From: Pseudomonadota bacterium
Lineage (GTDB): Archaea > Thermoplasmatota > SW-10-69-26 > JACQPN01 > JAJPHT01
Assembly: GCA_021325135.1 (NCBI GenBank)
Contig: JAJPHT010000030.1
Location: forward strand, 1-64,000
Length of the DNA stretch: 64,000 nt
Direction of reading: 5' to 3'
Every line of letters starts with the position of its first letter. Positions within the stretch are counted from its first letter, which is position 1. Made by a program: the position numbers and the translations under genes. This document shows, piece after piece, positions 23,384-32,562 of this stretch. Under the pieces are notes generated by a model that saw nothing but the letters and a program-made list of their open reading frames with translations, did no database searches and was not told where the DNA came from.

Positions 23384-24771
23384 AGGCTCCCCTCGGTATC
23401 CATGGGGAGGCGCCGCAGGAGCGTGGTCGTGAGGCTGTAGTAGCCGCCTTCGAGGCGTGGCGCGTGGGCACGGACCCACGCGTCGGCGCCGCGTGAGTTG
23501 AGGTGGGCTTCGAGCTCGTCGAGAGTCGCCGTCTTGGCGCTGACGATGCTGAGGTTGTGGTTGATGGGCAAGACGCCCTCGGGGATGCGGACGGGCTTGA
23601 GCGTCTTGGCGATCCTGGGCACGATGAGACGGGGCTCGTCGAGCGGCCAGTCGTGCCACGATTCGGGCGGCAACCAGCGCGGCGTGCGGCGGCCGCGGGG
23701 AGCCATGAGCGGGAGAAGGCGGTCCAGGTGCGCCATCACGTTCGCGTCCGGCTCAGCGTCGGGTCGGGTGCGGATGGCGTAGCGGCGCAGCTCGTGAAGG
23801 ACGCCGCCCTTGATCTCCTCTGTGTCCACCACGGGGACCAACACGTCGCACGGAAGGCTCTCGGCGGTGGTGGAGTTCACGACGAAGATGCCTTTCCCGC
23901 CCAGCCAGGGCGCGAGCCGGACTTCCGCGACGTCCCCCAGAAGCGGCCCTTCCACTCGGGCGGGGGCGCCGCCGTCGGGGAAGATGGGCTCCGCCCCGAG
24001 CGGTGTTGAGCCTGGCGAGGGCGTGCGGAGCACGACGGCGACAGGATGGATGCGCGGGGGCGTGCCGGCCTTGCGCTGCTTGGGCCGATAGAAGCTGGTC
24101 GCGGGATCGAGCCGCTCGTGGTGGTGAAGGCCGAAGCGGCGCCCCAACACCTCGCGCAGGGTGGCCGCGTTCTTGTTGAAGAGCCAGCGGTCGGCAGTGA
24201 CGAAGCCGACCTCGCCTCCGGGCCGCAGGACGCGGGCGCAGCGGTCCAGGAAGCTGTGGAGCAGGTCCGCCCGCGCGTGGGCGGGAACGACGGCCTCGTA
24301 CTCGACGCGCAGGAGCGTGGGCACGTTGGCGTAGCGCAGGTAGGGCGGGTTGCCGGCGACGACGTCGTAGGCGGGTACCTCGGGGCCTTCGGTGAGGAAG
24401 TCAGCCGTGTGGATGATGCGGCGCGCGGCGTGGGCGGCCTCGGGCCACGTCCAGCCGTGCTCGACGAGCAGGTTGGCCGTGCGCGTTCCCGCCTCTTGCG
24501 CCGCGCCGGGGTGCACTTCCCAGGCTTCGAGGCGGGCGTGGAGCGCTTCCGTGTCGAGGCCGGGCTCGACTTTCAGGAGGCGGGTGAGGGCGGCCAGGAG
24601 GAAGGCGCCGTCCCCGCAGCTGGGCTCCAGGAGGCGCCTGGTTCCGTGGGGCCAGGTGAGGTGGTCGAGAAGCTCGTCAACGACGGGTTCGCGGGTGTAG
24701 ATGGCGGTGGCGGCGTGAAGTTCTTCGGTCGCCGCGAATCGGGAACGCTGGACTTGGGGTTCGAGTTGCAT
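23377..24771 (-). CDS. N6-adenine DNA methyltransferase (Eco57I/TaqI-like)
   Basis: The 464-residue protein has motif I L-L-E-P-S-C-G-D-G-A-F-L-L-A-A-L (about residue 48) and catalytic motif IV V-V-A-G-N-P-P-Y-L-R-Y (NPPY), with V-L-R-P-G-G-E-V-G-F-V-T between the catalytic and specificity halves. The last 200 residues are a likely target-recognition domain. Family members methylate the exocyclic amine of adenine in a short DNA site. No cognate endonuclease is adjacent. ATG 24771 is 16 nt from the element at 24788-24799. The stop overlaps the start of the transglutaminase-like gene. Confidence 0.85.
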   Translation of the reverse strand: MQLEPQVQRSRFAATEELHAATAIYTREPVVDELLDHLTWPHGTRRLLEPSCGDGAFLLAALTRLLKVEPGLDTEALHARLEAWEVHPGAAQEAGTRTANLLVEHGWTWPEAAHAARRIIHTADFLTEGPEVPAYDVVAGNPPYLRYANVPTLLRVEYEAVVPAHARADLLHSFLDRCARVLRPGGEVGFVTADRWLFNKNAATLREVLGRRFGLHHHERLDPATSFYRPKQRKAGTPPRIHPVAVVLRTPSPGSTPLGAEPIFPDGGAPARVEGPLLGDVAEVRLAPWLGGKGIFVVNSTTAESLPCDVLVPVVDTEEIKGGVLHELRRYAIRTRPDAEPDANVMAHLDRLLPLMAPRGRRTPRWLPPESWHDWPLDEPRLIVPRIAKTLKPVRIPEGVLPINHNLSIVSAKTATLDELEAHLNSRGADAWVRAHAPRLEGGYYSLTTTLLRRLPMDTEGSLC

Positions 24772-24833
24772 GTTCGCGTGGAAAAGCGGGCTTCGTCCAG
24801 GACGCGGAATCCGTCCTTGGATTGGGGCGGAGC

Positions 24834-25343
24834 TTAACGGGAGGCGCGCTGGCGCTCTTCGCGGAACGTGGCGTACACGCGTGCGAACGTCGCGGCGCCG
24901 AAGGAGGTGCCCGTATCGTGGCACCAGGCCAGGAAGCTGACGATCTCGTCGTGCTGGACCTCGGTCAGGTGCTCCTCGATGTAGAACATGAGTTCGGCGG
25001 GATCGAAGCTGCCCGCCGTCCTGATGGCATCGCGCATCAGGGACACCGCGAGGGAGTCCTTTCGGAGGTCGTATGCGCCGGTGGCGCGCTTCCGGGCCTT
25101 GTCGATCCAGTCTCGCGACGGGGCCCCGTCAGCCGCCGAGGGCGGCAGGCCGTACTCGAGCTCGGGCACCTTGGCGCTGGGCCGGGGCGTGGCCTTGGCG
25201 GAGACGGCGGCTTCCAGCTTCTCGAGGAGCTCACGCGCCTCTTGGATCTCCTGGCGTTGGGTGGCAGAGGCGCGCGTCCGCGGGAGGCTGGCTTCGAGGG
25301 CGTCGAGGGCCCTCTTGAGCGTGTTGAGAACCTTGGTTGTCAT
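24834..25343 (-). CDS. Hypothetical protein with N-terminal coiled coil (169 aa)
   Basis: The first 55 residues form a heptad-like helix (NTLKRALDALEASLPRTRAS, then EIQEARELLEKLEAAV), after which comes a compact region with A-Y-D-L-R-K-D-S-L-A-V-S-L-M-R and H-D-E-I-V-S-F-L-A-W-C-H-D. The start ATG 25343 is 23 nt from the element at 25367, longer than usual. Unrecognised. Confidence 0.6.
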   Translation of the reverse strand: MTTKVLNTLKRALDALEASLPRTRASATQRQEIQEARELLEKLEAAVSAKATPRPSAKVPELEYGLPPSAADGAPSRDWIDKARKRATGAYDLRKDSLAVSLMRDAIRTAGSFDPAELMFYIEEHLTEVQHDEIVSFLAWCHDTGTSFGAATFARVYATFREERQRASR

Positions 25344-25404
25344 GATGATCGACCAATGTCGAGAAAGGACTTCGTGCAATCGTGGCTCGAGAAGGCGCCT
25401 CTGA

Positions 25405-25923
25405 TCAGCTGGCGGGTTGCTTGGGCCACGCGCCGTGGTACTCGGAAGGCGCGTAGTTCGGTCCGCCCGACCAGGGCCGGTCCTTGACAAGGCACCACGA
25501 TTCGAGGTGCTTGTCGCTGTGGACGAAGGCAGCCGCGTCCTGCGGGTCCTTGAAGGGCCCCCAGGAGCACTCGTCGTTGGGGTTCCAGACGAACGCTTCC
25601 TCGACGTCCTCTTCGTGGCCGTGGGTCGTGCAGTCATCGGGGTCCTCGCCGGGCGCGCCGGTCAGGATGCAGGTGGGTGGCTCCTCATCTCCGTCGGTGA
25701 GCAGGAAGCCGGGATCGCTTCCCTGCTTTTCCAGGAGAAGGGCCATTCGGCGCGGCGTGACCTCCTCTTGGAGGATCGTCGTGAAGCTGCCGCTGGCGTC
25801 TCCCGCCGTGATCTGCTCGTGCAACTCAGCCAGCGTTTCAGGGTCGGCGGGCTCGTTACGCGTGAGGACCTCGACGTGTAGGATGGTGCGGTAGAACTTG
25901 GCAGGCGCAGTGGATTCGGTCAT
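25405..25923 (-). CDS. Acidic hypothetical protein (172 aa)
   Basis: The protein has a beta-alpha start (FYRTILHVEVLTRNEPADPE) and an Asp/Glu-rich centre (TDGDEEPPTCILTGAPGEDP). A C-terminal region with W-G-P-F-K-D-P-Q-D-A-A-A-F-V-H-S and H-L-E-S-W-C-L-V-K resembles the VWxxxxTxxxA-type repeats seen in the 47818 protein. ATG 25923 lies 15 nt from the element at 25939. Function unknown. Confidence 0.6.
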   Translation of the reverse strand: MTESTAPAKFYRTILHVEVLTRNEPADPETLAELHEQITAGDASGSFTTILQEEVTPRRMALLLEKQGSDPGFLLTDGDEEPPTCILTGAPGEDPDDCTTHGHEEDVEEAFVWNPNDECSWGPFKDPQDAAAFVHSDKHLESWCLVKDRPWSGGPNYAPSEYHGAWPKQPAS

Positions 25924-25971
25924 CTCATCTCGTTGGGTGGGCTTCGTCCAGTGCGTGCCGCGGCGGCACGA

Positions 25972-27717
25972 TCAGGCTGATTCGGTGTGCGTGGACGTGG
26001 GCGCGCCCGGGGTGGGGCTTGGCCCGGGCTCTGGGCGGAGCTGATCCTTGTGCTCCCAGACGAAGTCGCGTCCGCGCCGGGCGAAGTCCGATGCCCGGTC
26101 ACGATTCAGCGTCAGGCGGAGGGTCCGACCCGAGCCGGCGAGGGCGAAGGAGATGCCCTCTGCGGACTTCGAGAACCCAACGCTGATCCCCTCGTCGAGC
26201 TGGAGCGAGTAGTCGCCTTGGGATTCGGCCACCGAATGCAGCCCCAGCTCCTTCGAGAGGGCGCGGAAGAGTTCGAAGGCCTTCTTCCAGGGGAGCAGGA
26301 GTTCGACACAGCGGTCATCATCCTGTGCGTGGAAGGTCATGCCCTCCGTCGTGGCTTGGGCCTCCAGCGTCCCGCCTGCCACGGCCGTGAAGACGCCCGT
26401 GCCCCCCTTCTTCCGGCGGGGAGGGGCCTTGCTGGCGCGGGTGGCCAAGAGCTTGGCGATGGTCTCGCGCTGCTCGGGCGTCATCGCGGCTGGCTTGACG
26501 TGCTCGCGGATCTCCGCGTAGGGAACCATCGGTTCCCAGGTGCCAGCGTCCAGGAAGCAGCACTTGAGCGTCGTGGGGTTGACGCGTAGGACGATGAGCC
26601 AGCGCGCGCCCGCGCCGTGGCTCCACCGGATGAGGTCGCCCACGGTGAAGTCGGCGCGCGAGAAGCGGATGCCACCGGCCTCCTCGATGCGCTTCGTCCA
26701 ATACGCTATGGCTTGCGAATACTCCTCCTGGCGGGCCAGGGCGTTGGCGCGCCAGGCCCTGACGTTGTGAGGGTCGAGGCCGTGGCGGGCGGCGTAGGCG
26801 TCGAGATCCTCTCCCGTGGACGTGAGGCTGGCCCTGACCTTGCGCAGGTTCGTCTCGGCCTCCTTGAGGCGGCGCTGCATGTAGCCGATGTCCTCTTGCT
26901 CCTCGACGCGGCCCAGGGCTCCTTCGGCCCGGTGGGCGAAGTCCTTGGCTTCCCGCTCAAGGTCCAAGGCTTTGAACGCGGCGTCGTGGGACTTCTTCTG
27001 GTCGCGCTCGTGGCGCCGTTGGGAGTGGTGGCCTTTGAGGACGGGCTGACCCGGGGGAATGGAGCGGACGGCCTCGTCGCTGCGCCGCCAAGACGCGGCG
27101 GCTTGCGCCTCGCGCTTCTGGCTGAGATCCTCAAGGCGCTCGGCGCGGGCGAGGCTGCGCTCGTTCTTGCCTTCGATGCGCTCTTCGTACGACTCGGGCG
27201 TGGTCGTCTGGAGCGCGTGCAGGATGCGGTCCGTGGGGTCGTCCCAGAAGCTGAAGGCGCCGCGCCACTTCTTGGCCTTCAAGGCGTAGAGCATGCCGTG
27301 CCACTTCGGTGGCGCGGTGACCTCCCACACGTCGCGGGGCGCCTTGCCCGGCTTGGAAGGCTTCGTGACCGTCTTGAGGACGCGGATGCCGGCCAAGAGC
27401 AAGGCGTCCGGGTCCGGGCGTGGCACGCTGGTAGAGGCGTGGAGGGTGCGGGCGGCGAGGGCGGCGTCGTGCTCGCCCAAGGCGTCGGCCTCGCGGATGA
27501 GCGTGAGGTGGGCCTGCATGAAGGGCTCCATGCGTGCGGCGCGGATCGCGAAGCCCGCGCCGTGGGGCTCGGCCGCCGCGCGCAAGGCGCTGCAACCGAC
27601 GCACTCGCCTGGCGAGAGGCCCAGGATCTGCATGTCGCGCGCCGTCAATGCCACCAGGGGCATCGACAGTTTCTCGGTCGCTTGCGCACCATCATCGGGT
27701 TGGTCGGAATTATTCAT
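25972..27717 (-). CDS. DUF3560-domain protein (581 aa)
   Basis: Residues about 195-275 carry a clear DUF3560 pattern: R-A-E-R-L-E-D-L-S-Q-K-R-E-A-Q-A-A-A-S-W, then I-P-P-G-Q-P-V-L-K-G-H-H-S-Q-R-R-H-E-R-D, then a helical K-D-F-A-H-R-A-E-G-A-L-G. DUF3560 proteins are frequent on plasmids and phages and have no established biochemical role. Flanking regions are a helical N-terminus with G-E-C-V-G-C-S-A-L and a mixed C-terminal half (about residues 340-570). ATG 27717 is 14 nt from the element at 27732. It is among the strongest indicators that the block is mobile-element DNA. Confidence 0.8.
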   Translation of the reverse strand: MNNSDQPDDGAQATEKLSMPLVALTARDMQILGLSPGECVGCSALRAAAEPHGAGFAIRAARMEPFMQAHLTLIREADALGEHDAALAARTLHASTSVPRPDPDALLLAGIRVLKTVTKPSKPGKAPRDVWEVTAPPKWHGMLYALKAKKWRGAFSFWDDPTDRILHALQTTTPESYEERIEGKNERSLARAERLEDLSQKREAQAAASWRRSDEAVRSIPPGQPVLKGHHSQRRHERDQKKSHDAAFKALDLEREAKDFAHRAEGALGRVEEQEDIGYMQRRLKEAETNLRKVRASLTSTGEDLDAYAARHGLDPHNVRAWRANALARQEEYSQAIAYWTKRIEEAGGIRFSRADFTVGDLIRWSHGAGARWLIVLRVNPTTLKCCFLDAGTWEPMVPYAEIREHVKPAAMTPEQRETIAKLLATRASKAPPRRKKGGTGVFTAVAGGTLEAQATTEGMTFHAQDDDRCVELLLPWKKAFELFRALSKELGLHSVAESQGDYSLQLDEGISVGFSKSAEGISFALAGSGRTLRLTLNRDRASDFARRGRDFVWEHKDQLRPEPGPSPTPGAPTSTHTESA

Positions 27718-27769
27718 GGCTGTGGTCTGTGGGGCTTGGTTCAACGCGCGGCGATGAAGCGCGACCTGG

Positions 27770-28612
27770 TCAGTCGCCCTTCAGGATCTGGCCGTCTGCG
27801 CCGACGACGAGGAGACCGGAGCGAGGGCCTGTGGTGAAGTTCCGTTGGGCCTTCATGTCGGGGAAGGCGACCGTCCGCGCCCGACGCTTCTTCGGGGCGA
27901 TGAGGAGGCCAGGCGCGGTGATGGCTTCTGGGGCCACGGCGGTGGGCGGGAAGACCAGTCGGACGTTGCGCAAGAGGCGGTGGCCCTTCTTGGTGATCCG
28001 CGCGACGCAGATCATGTCGAAGCCTTCCTTCTCGGCCGGGCCTGCCGGGTGTCTTCGGACGCTCATCCACCAGTAGGCCGGCTCGGCCCTGAAGTCGCCG
28101 GGGTCTCGGCGAGAGCCGCGCGACCCGCCGCCCGTGAGTTCGTAGCGCCTTCCATCGACGACGAGGGCGCAGGCGTGGTGGAGTCGGGGCGCTTCGCGGC
28201 CCAGCCAGACACGCGTGCCGTACTGGGTGCCCTCGGCCTCGGGAAAGTGGACCCAGGCGTAGTGCGTGCAGTCGTCCCAGGGCGCTTGGCATTCCGGCCC
28301 ATGCGCGTCCCGCCACGAGTGGCCGTAGTGGACGAACCAGACGCCCTCGTCCCATGCGTACGCGTAGTCCGTGACCGACGAATCGTCCCAAGGCCACGGC
28401 CAGCCCTGGACGGGAGCGGCCGCGTCCTCGCGCGTTTCGATGAGCTTGTTGACGGCGTCCCGGTAGTCGGCTTCGCAGGCGGCGTCGAGAATGCTCGCCC
28501 AGCCCTGCTCACGCATGGATGTGGGGCTACCCTTCCAAGCGATGCTGCCGAGCCACTCGGCGTCCTTGCCGCGGCCAACGTAGAAGTCTGCTCGTACACC
28601 CAAGCGAGCCAC
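27770..28612 (-). CDS. Conserved mobile-element hypothetical protein (280 aa)
   Basis: The N-terminus reads V-R-A-D-F-Y-V-G-R-G-K-D-A-E-W-L-G-S-I-A-W, followed by G-W-P-W-P-W-D-D-S-S-V-T-D-Y-A-Y-A. I recall this combination from hypothetical proteins of phages and plasmids, without known function. The second half has basic segments (ARITKKGHRLLRNVRLVFPP and APKKRRARTVAFPDMK). GTG 28612 starts 2 nt after the TAG of the 28615 gene, so the pair is probably co-translated. Confidence 0.6.
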   Translation of the reverse strand: MARLGVRADFYVGRGKDAEWLGSIAWKGSPTSMREQGWASILDAACEADYRDAVNKLIETREDAAAPVQGWPWPWDDSSVTDYAYAWDEGVWFVHYGHSWRDAHGPECQAPWDDCTHYAWVHFPEAEGTQYGTRVWLGREAPRLHHACALVVDGRRYELTGGGSRGSRRDPGDFRAEPAYWWMSVRRHPAGPAEKEGFDMICVARITKKGHRLLRNVRLVFPPTAVAPEAITAPGLLIAPKKRRARTVAFPDMKAQRNFTTGPRSGLLVVGADGQILKGD

Positions 28613-28614
28613 CC

Positions 28615-29421
28615 CTACTGTGGAACCCTCGCGCGAGCATTCGCCTCCACGAGCTCCGTCCGGCAGACTGGGCAGCGACGCTCGCCCGTGATGAGGGCTG
28701 GCTCGCGGCCGTCCCTCTCCGCGAAGTGCTCCGGATCCTTGGGGCAGACCAGGCCGTGAGCCCCGCCATTCGTCCGCCGTCCAGATTCGCCCGGGTGCCG
28801 CGGAAGGGCTTTGTCGCGGGCGTCGTGGTGCCAGATGCGTCCATCGTGCTCGCGGACCTGGCCCGCCTTGAGGGTGCAGGTGCAAGCTGATTTGGCCGGC
28901 TTCCACTTGCGTTCGAGGCGATCACGGCGTCGGAGCTTCGCGTATTCGCCGCGGCTGAGCTTGAAGTGCTGGCCCGCGCCGCCCAGGCCGATCGTGATGA
29001 AGTTCTGGCAGCACACCGTCCCGTCGGGATTGTGGTAGACGAGCGTGGTCAGGACGGGCTCGAAGCGCCGCGCAGGGAACTCGGAGACGTTCCCCAACCG
29101 GCGTGCGGGAGGAAGCGTCGGGAGCCACTGCATGGGCAATGGCGACCGGCTCACGCACGAAACCATGCTGAAGGGCAGGAGATACTCGTGCGCGTCGCGG
29201 ACCTCGCCGACCTTCGTCTTCCGGCCAGTCGGCTTGTACGTCGTCGCGTCGTACTCGTCTTCCTCGACGATGAGGAAGATTTGCGGGAACTGGTCGCCTT
29301 CGAACTGGAAGATGTCGCCTTCCTTGATGTCCGCCAGGGCGATGGGCTTGCCTTTGCGCTTCTGGAGCTTCAGCCAGACGCGCCTGATCTCGTCGCGGTT
29401 GAGGAGTTTGGGACCAAACAT
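28615..29421 (-). CDS. Hypothetical protein with C-terminal zinc-ribbon (268 aa)
   Basis: The first half is beta-rich (L-A-D-I-K-E-G-D-I-F-Q-F-E-G-D-Q-F), suggesting a barrel. The second half holds R-K-W-K-P-A-K-S-A-C-T-C-T-L-K and R-R-C-P-V-C-R-T-E-L plus G-L-V-C-P-K-D-P-E-H-F, a likely zinc-binding tail. ATG 29421 is 15 nt from the element at 29437. No family recognised. Confidence 0.6.
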   Translation of the reverse strand: MFGPKLLNRDEIRRVWLKLQKRKGKPIALADIKEGDIFQFEGDQFPQIFLIVEEDEYDATTYKPTGRKTKVGEVRDAHEYLLPFSMVSCVSRSPLPMQWLPTLPPARRLGNVSEFPARRFEPVLTTLVYHNPDGTVCCQNFITIGLGGAGQHFKLSRGEYAKLRRRDRLERKWKPAKSACTCTLKAGQVREHDGRIWHHDARDKALPRHPGESGRRTNGGAHGLVCPKDPEHFAERDGREPALITGERRCPVCRTELVEANARARVPQ

Positions 29422-29460
29422 GGTGGATCGAATCGAGGGCTTCGTGCAACGGAGCCTGAC

Positions 29461-29649
29461 CTATCGCAACAGGTGGCGCAGATGGGGCGGGGCACCCTCA
29501 GGATCGCCTTGGTAGGCGTAGAGCGCGTTGAGGTCGTAGCGATCCAGCTCTTCGATTTCGCAGGCCAGGCAAGTCCACATGCCCAAGCGGTAGGTCATGG
29601 GGAAGCGGTGTTTGAGGCACACGTCGTCGCCGCGCGTGAGTCTGCTCAT
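29461..29649 (-). CDS. Small zinc-ribbon-like protein (62 aa)
   Basis: A 62-residue ORF with D-D-V-C-L-K-H-R-F-P-M-T-Y-R-L-G-M-W-T-C-L-A-C, i.e. CxxH ... CxxC, the layout of a classic zinc ribbon. ATG 29649 overlaps the stop of the cytosine methyltransferase gene (29646). Function unknown. Confidence 0.65.
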   Translation of the reverse strand: MSRLTRGDDVCLKHRFPMTYRLGMWTCLACEIEELDRYDLNALYAYQGDPEGAPPHLRHLLR

Positions 29650-31598
29650 CTGGCCTCCGTGCGCGAGGCTGGGGCATCGTACGCATCGAGCCTTGGCGTC
29701 CAAGCTCGCTCCTGGGGCTCCAAGGCGATCGCTTGCGCGACGGCGTGGGCGAGGGGTGCGGGGACGCCGTTGGCGGTCTGGAGGCCGCGGCTGGCCAGGT
29801 TACCGGATAGTCGGTAGTCGCCCCAGAGGCCGAAGAGCGTGAGGGCCTCTTCGACCTCGATGCGCCGGTTCTCGTCAGGGTGGAGGAAATAGTTCTTCGT
29901 CACGTTCGTGACGGCGGGGCTCGTGCCGTCCCACGCTAGGCGCACGACGCTTTTCCAGTGGTTGGTGCGGGTCGGACTCGTCCGGTTCGCCACGTAGCTG
30001 CCGGTGGCTGGCACGTCGGCGTAGCGTCGTGCGAGGCGCTCGCTGAGATGACCGCGTGGCCGCCAGTCCGGTGGCAGGCGCCGGAAGGCTTCGCGGACCG
30101 TCTCCGCGGGTGAGGTCCGCAGGGGACGCATCTTGCGGCCGGGTTCGAGGGCGACGAAGATCCAGCGCCGCCGCCGTTGGGCCGAGCCGTACTGCGCGGC
30201 GTTGAGGATCATGCTGATCGTCTTGTAGTGCATGCGCCGGAACGCCGCCTCGACGCGATGGACCTCGTGCCGGCTGATGGTGTCCACGTTTTCGGCCACG
30301 ACGAACCGGGGCCGCACGCGGGCGATCAACTCGGCGAGGTTGCCCGTGGTCTCGAGGCGGGGATCGTCGTCCCGCCGACGGCGGTTCTGGCGGGAGTGGG
30401 CTTGGCAGGGTCCCGTGAGGAGGACGCCGGCGCGGCTGGGGCCGCCCGTGCCCACGAGAATGCCTTCGACGAGGCTGATGGCGCCGTCGGTGCAAACGGT
30501 CTGGAGGGGGTCATCGAGGCTGCGCGGCGCGCCCCCGCTCTGCTGGCCCAGGGTGAAGCGGGCCTCGCAGACGCCCAAGTGTTCGCCCGAGGCGGTGACC
30601 GTGGGCAGGGGCTCGTCGAGGCTGGCGGTGGTGCTCGTGCCGTAGAACTTGACCAGGAAGTGGAGGACCTCCTGGATTTCTTCGGGTGTCGTGGCGAGCT
30701 CGCGCAATGGCACGGGTCCGGTGCCGTTCTCGATGGCGCGTGCGAGGGGTTCCATGCGGGGGCCGCCGAAGCGGCGGAAGCCCTCGGCGATGCGCGAGAG
30801 CGTGCGGGGGCTCAGGGGTCGCTTGCGTCCCCAGATGCTCTTGCCGGGGAGGCTCCAGTCGATGATCTCGCGCGCGCTGCGCCAGGGCAGGGTGCCGGGG
30901 ATGGGCTTCTTGGGGTTGCTGTGCGTGGGCTTGGGCCAGCGGATTGGCTTGCCGTTGCGGCGGCAGATGATGAACAGCCGCAGGCGCCTGGTGGGGTCGC
31001 CGAAGTCGGCGGCATTGAGGACCTTGTACTCGACGCGGTAGCCGCGCTTCTCAATCTCGGCGATCCAAGCGAGGAACAACTCGCCCTTGCGCGCCTTGAT
31101 GGGGCGGTTCGTCTCGTCGAGCGGACCCCAGTTGCGGAATTCGGGGACGTTCTCGAATAGGCAATCCTCGGGTTCGGCCTCGTCGAGCCAGCGCAGGATG
31201 TAGTTGGGCGTCCCGCGGAGCTGGTCGTTGACGGGCTTGCCGCCTCGCGCTGTCGAGAAGAAGACGCAGGGTGGGCTGCCCACGAGGATGCGCAGCTTCT
31301 GGCCTTGGAGGACCGTCTTGGGGCTGACGTTCTCGATGCTGTCGCAAATGTGCGTCGCCCAAGGGTGATTCGAGGCGTGCGTCTCGACGGCGATGGCCCA
31401 GTGGTTCAACGCCACGAGGTCAAGGTCGATCTCGCCGCCCAATTCCGCGGCGAGCTCCTTGACCGCCATGGCGAGGGCGGTGCTGGTCCCGCCGCCTCCG
31501 CAGAAGAGATCCGCCGCGCGGATCACGGTGGGATGGCCCCTGCGGCGCGCTCGTGAGGAGCGCTCCGCTGGGGCAACGAGCAGTTGTTGCCGACTCAA
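29646..31598 (-). CDS. C5-cytosine DNA methyltransferase with a second, partial catalytic half
   Basis: The 650-residue protein begins with motif I (A-A-D-L-F-C-G-G-G-G-T-S-T-A-L), motif IV G-S-P-P-C-V-F-F-S, motif VI F-E-N-V-P-E-F and motif VIII F-G-D-P-T-R-R-L-R-L-F-I, then a target-recognition-like stretch (L-G-Q-Q-S-G-G-A-P-R-S-L-D-D-P-L). A second set follows: T-G-P-C-Q-A-H-S (IV), A-E-N-V-D-T-I-S (VI), Q-Y-G-S-A-Q-R-R-R-R-W (VIII) and a C-terminal N-G-V-P-A-P-L-A-H-A-V (X). The second half has no motif I-III, so only one SAM site is evident. It may be a fusion of two enzymes after deletion. The start is uncertain: TTG 31598 is 25 nt from the element at 31624. Confidence 0.85.
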   Translation of the reverse strand: MSRQQLLVAPAERSSRARRRGHPTVIRAADLFCGGGGTSTALAMAVKELAAELGGEIDLDLVALNHWAIAVETHASNHPWATHICDSIENVSPKTVLQGQKLRILVGSPPCVFFSTARGGKPVNDQLRGTPNYILRWLDEAEPEDCLFENVPEFRNWGPLDETNRPIKARKGELFLAWIAEIEKRGYRVEYKVLNAADFGDPTRRLRLFIICRRNGKPIRWPKPTHSNPKKPIPGTLPWRSAREIIDWSLPGKSIWGRKRPLSPRTLSRIAEGFRRFGGPRMEPLARAIENGTGPVPLRELATTPEEIQEVLHFLVKFYGTSTTASLDEPLPTVTASGEHLGVCEARFTLGQQSGGAPRSLDDPLQTVCTDGAISLVEGILVGTGGPSRAGVLLTGPCQAHSRQNRRRRDDDPRLETTGNLAELIARVRPRFVVAENVDTISRHEVHRVEAAFRRMHYKTISMILNAAQYGSAQRRRRWIFVALEPGRKMRPLRTSPAETVREAFRRLPPDWRPRGHLSERLARRYADVPATGSYVANRTSPTRTNHWKSVVRLAWDGTSPAVTNVTKNYFLHPDENRRIEVEEALTLFGLWGDYRLSGNLASRGLQTANGVPAPLAHAVAQAIALEPQERAWTPRLDAYDAPASRTEAR

Positions 31599-31654
31599 TC
31601 CGGTAATCCTGTGTTTTCACCATGGACTTCGTCCAGGCCGGCGGGCGCGGGGGC

Positions 31655-32515
31655 TCAGGCGTTGGCGCTGGCGGGCGTGGCGAGGTTGCCGATGTCGAGA
31701 TCGTCATCCGCGGGCAGGGTGACCTCGGGGAGCACGACGAGGGGGCTCTCGATGACCTGCTCCTTCCTGGCGAGGGGGGCGAGGACCTCGTTCATGAGGG
31801 ATTCGCGGAAGGGATCCACGTTGAACGAGTCGGGGTCCAAGGGCTTGACGAGGCTGGCGCCCAGCGCGGCGAGGGCGCGGCGCTGCTCGGGCTTGGGCGT
31901 GTAGACGTCGGTGTCGAGATTGGCCTTGGGGTTGGTGTCTCGGAAGTGGTAGCGCTCCTCGAAGACGAGGATGCCGTTGGGCAGGGCGCGGATGAGGCCG
32001 TGGACGGTGCGTGGGCTGCTGGTGCCCTTCTTGACGAAGCGGACTTGCATCGCGCGGGCGGGCCGCCCCGCTTCGTCGCAGAGCGTCGCGTGGAGCGCCG
32101 CGTAGATCTTCATCCCCACCGTGTCTTGGCGGGTGGGCACGACGAAGTGGGCTTCGGGGACGACGCGGATGAGGTCCAGGTCGAGGATGGTCGGGTCCTC
32201 GAGGCATTGGATCACCGTGATGGTGCCGTCGCCCTTGGGCTTGCGGCTCTGGATCCACTCGGGCTTGAGCACGATGCCCTTCCTGTATTGTTTGAGCGTG
32301 CCCGGGATGGGCTTGTCGATTCCGCAGGCAGGGCAGTAGTCGAGGCGCTTGAGGTTCTCGCCGTGGACCTCGCAGAGGTTGCTGAACTTGAAGCCGTTCG
32401 TTCCCGCGTTGCTGGTGGCGAACTTGACCAGACCGACTTGGAGCGCGATCTGGCTGTTGGGGACGCTGAGGCGGTAGGAGCTGCTGGAGTCTTCGGTGTC
32501 TGTGGTGTTGGCCAT
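31655..32515 (-). CDS. ku: Ku-like DNA-end-binding protein
   Basis: The 286-residue protein follows the prokaryotic Ku pattern. I-A-L-Q-V-G-L-V-K-F-A-T-S-N replaces ISFGLVNIPV; L-D-Y-C-P-A-C-G-I-D-K and L-K-Q-Y-R-K-G-I-V-L-K-P-E-W match the CPxC ... KGYEYxKGxYVVLxxEE part. D-L-D-L-I-R-V-V-P-E-A-H-F-V-V-P-T-R and Y-A-A-L-H-A-T-L-C-D-E-A-G-R-P-A match the YFDKPYYLxPD ... YALLREAL region. Ku rings thread onto double-strand ends and recruit a ligase. An ATP-dependent ligase is at 15014. Phage-encoded Ku is known from some mycobacteriophages, where it serves genome circularisation. The C-terminal 50 residues are acidic. ATG 32515 is 14 nt from the element at 32530. Divergent, so the call is by fold pattern. 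Confidence 0.7.
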   Translation of the reverse strand: MANTTDTEDSSSSYRLSVPNSQIALQVGLVKFATSNAGTNGFKFSNLCEVHGENLKRLDYCPACGIDKPIPGTLKQYRKGIVLKPEWIQSRKPKGDGTITVIQCLEDPTILDLDLIRVVPEAHFVVPTRQDTVGMKIYAALHATLCDEAGRPARAMQVRFVKKGTSSPRTVHGLIRALPNGILVFEERYHFRDTNPKANLDTDVYTPKPEQRRALAALGASLVKPLDPDSFNVDPFRESLMNEVLAPLARKEQVIESPLVVLPEVTLPADDDLDIGNLATPASANA

Positions 32516-32562
32516 GGTGCTCTGAACGAGGACTTGGTTCAGGGACGAGTGGGGGTCAGGGA

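Noticed and set aside
21425..23440. 671-codon plus-strand ORF
   Set aside because: It spans several recognisable minus-strand genes, including the XF1762-type and transglutaminase-like genes, and reads as antisense shadow.
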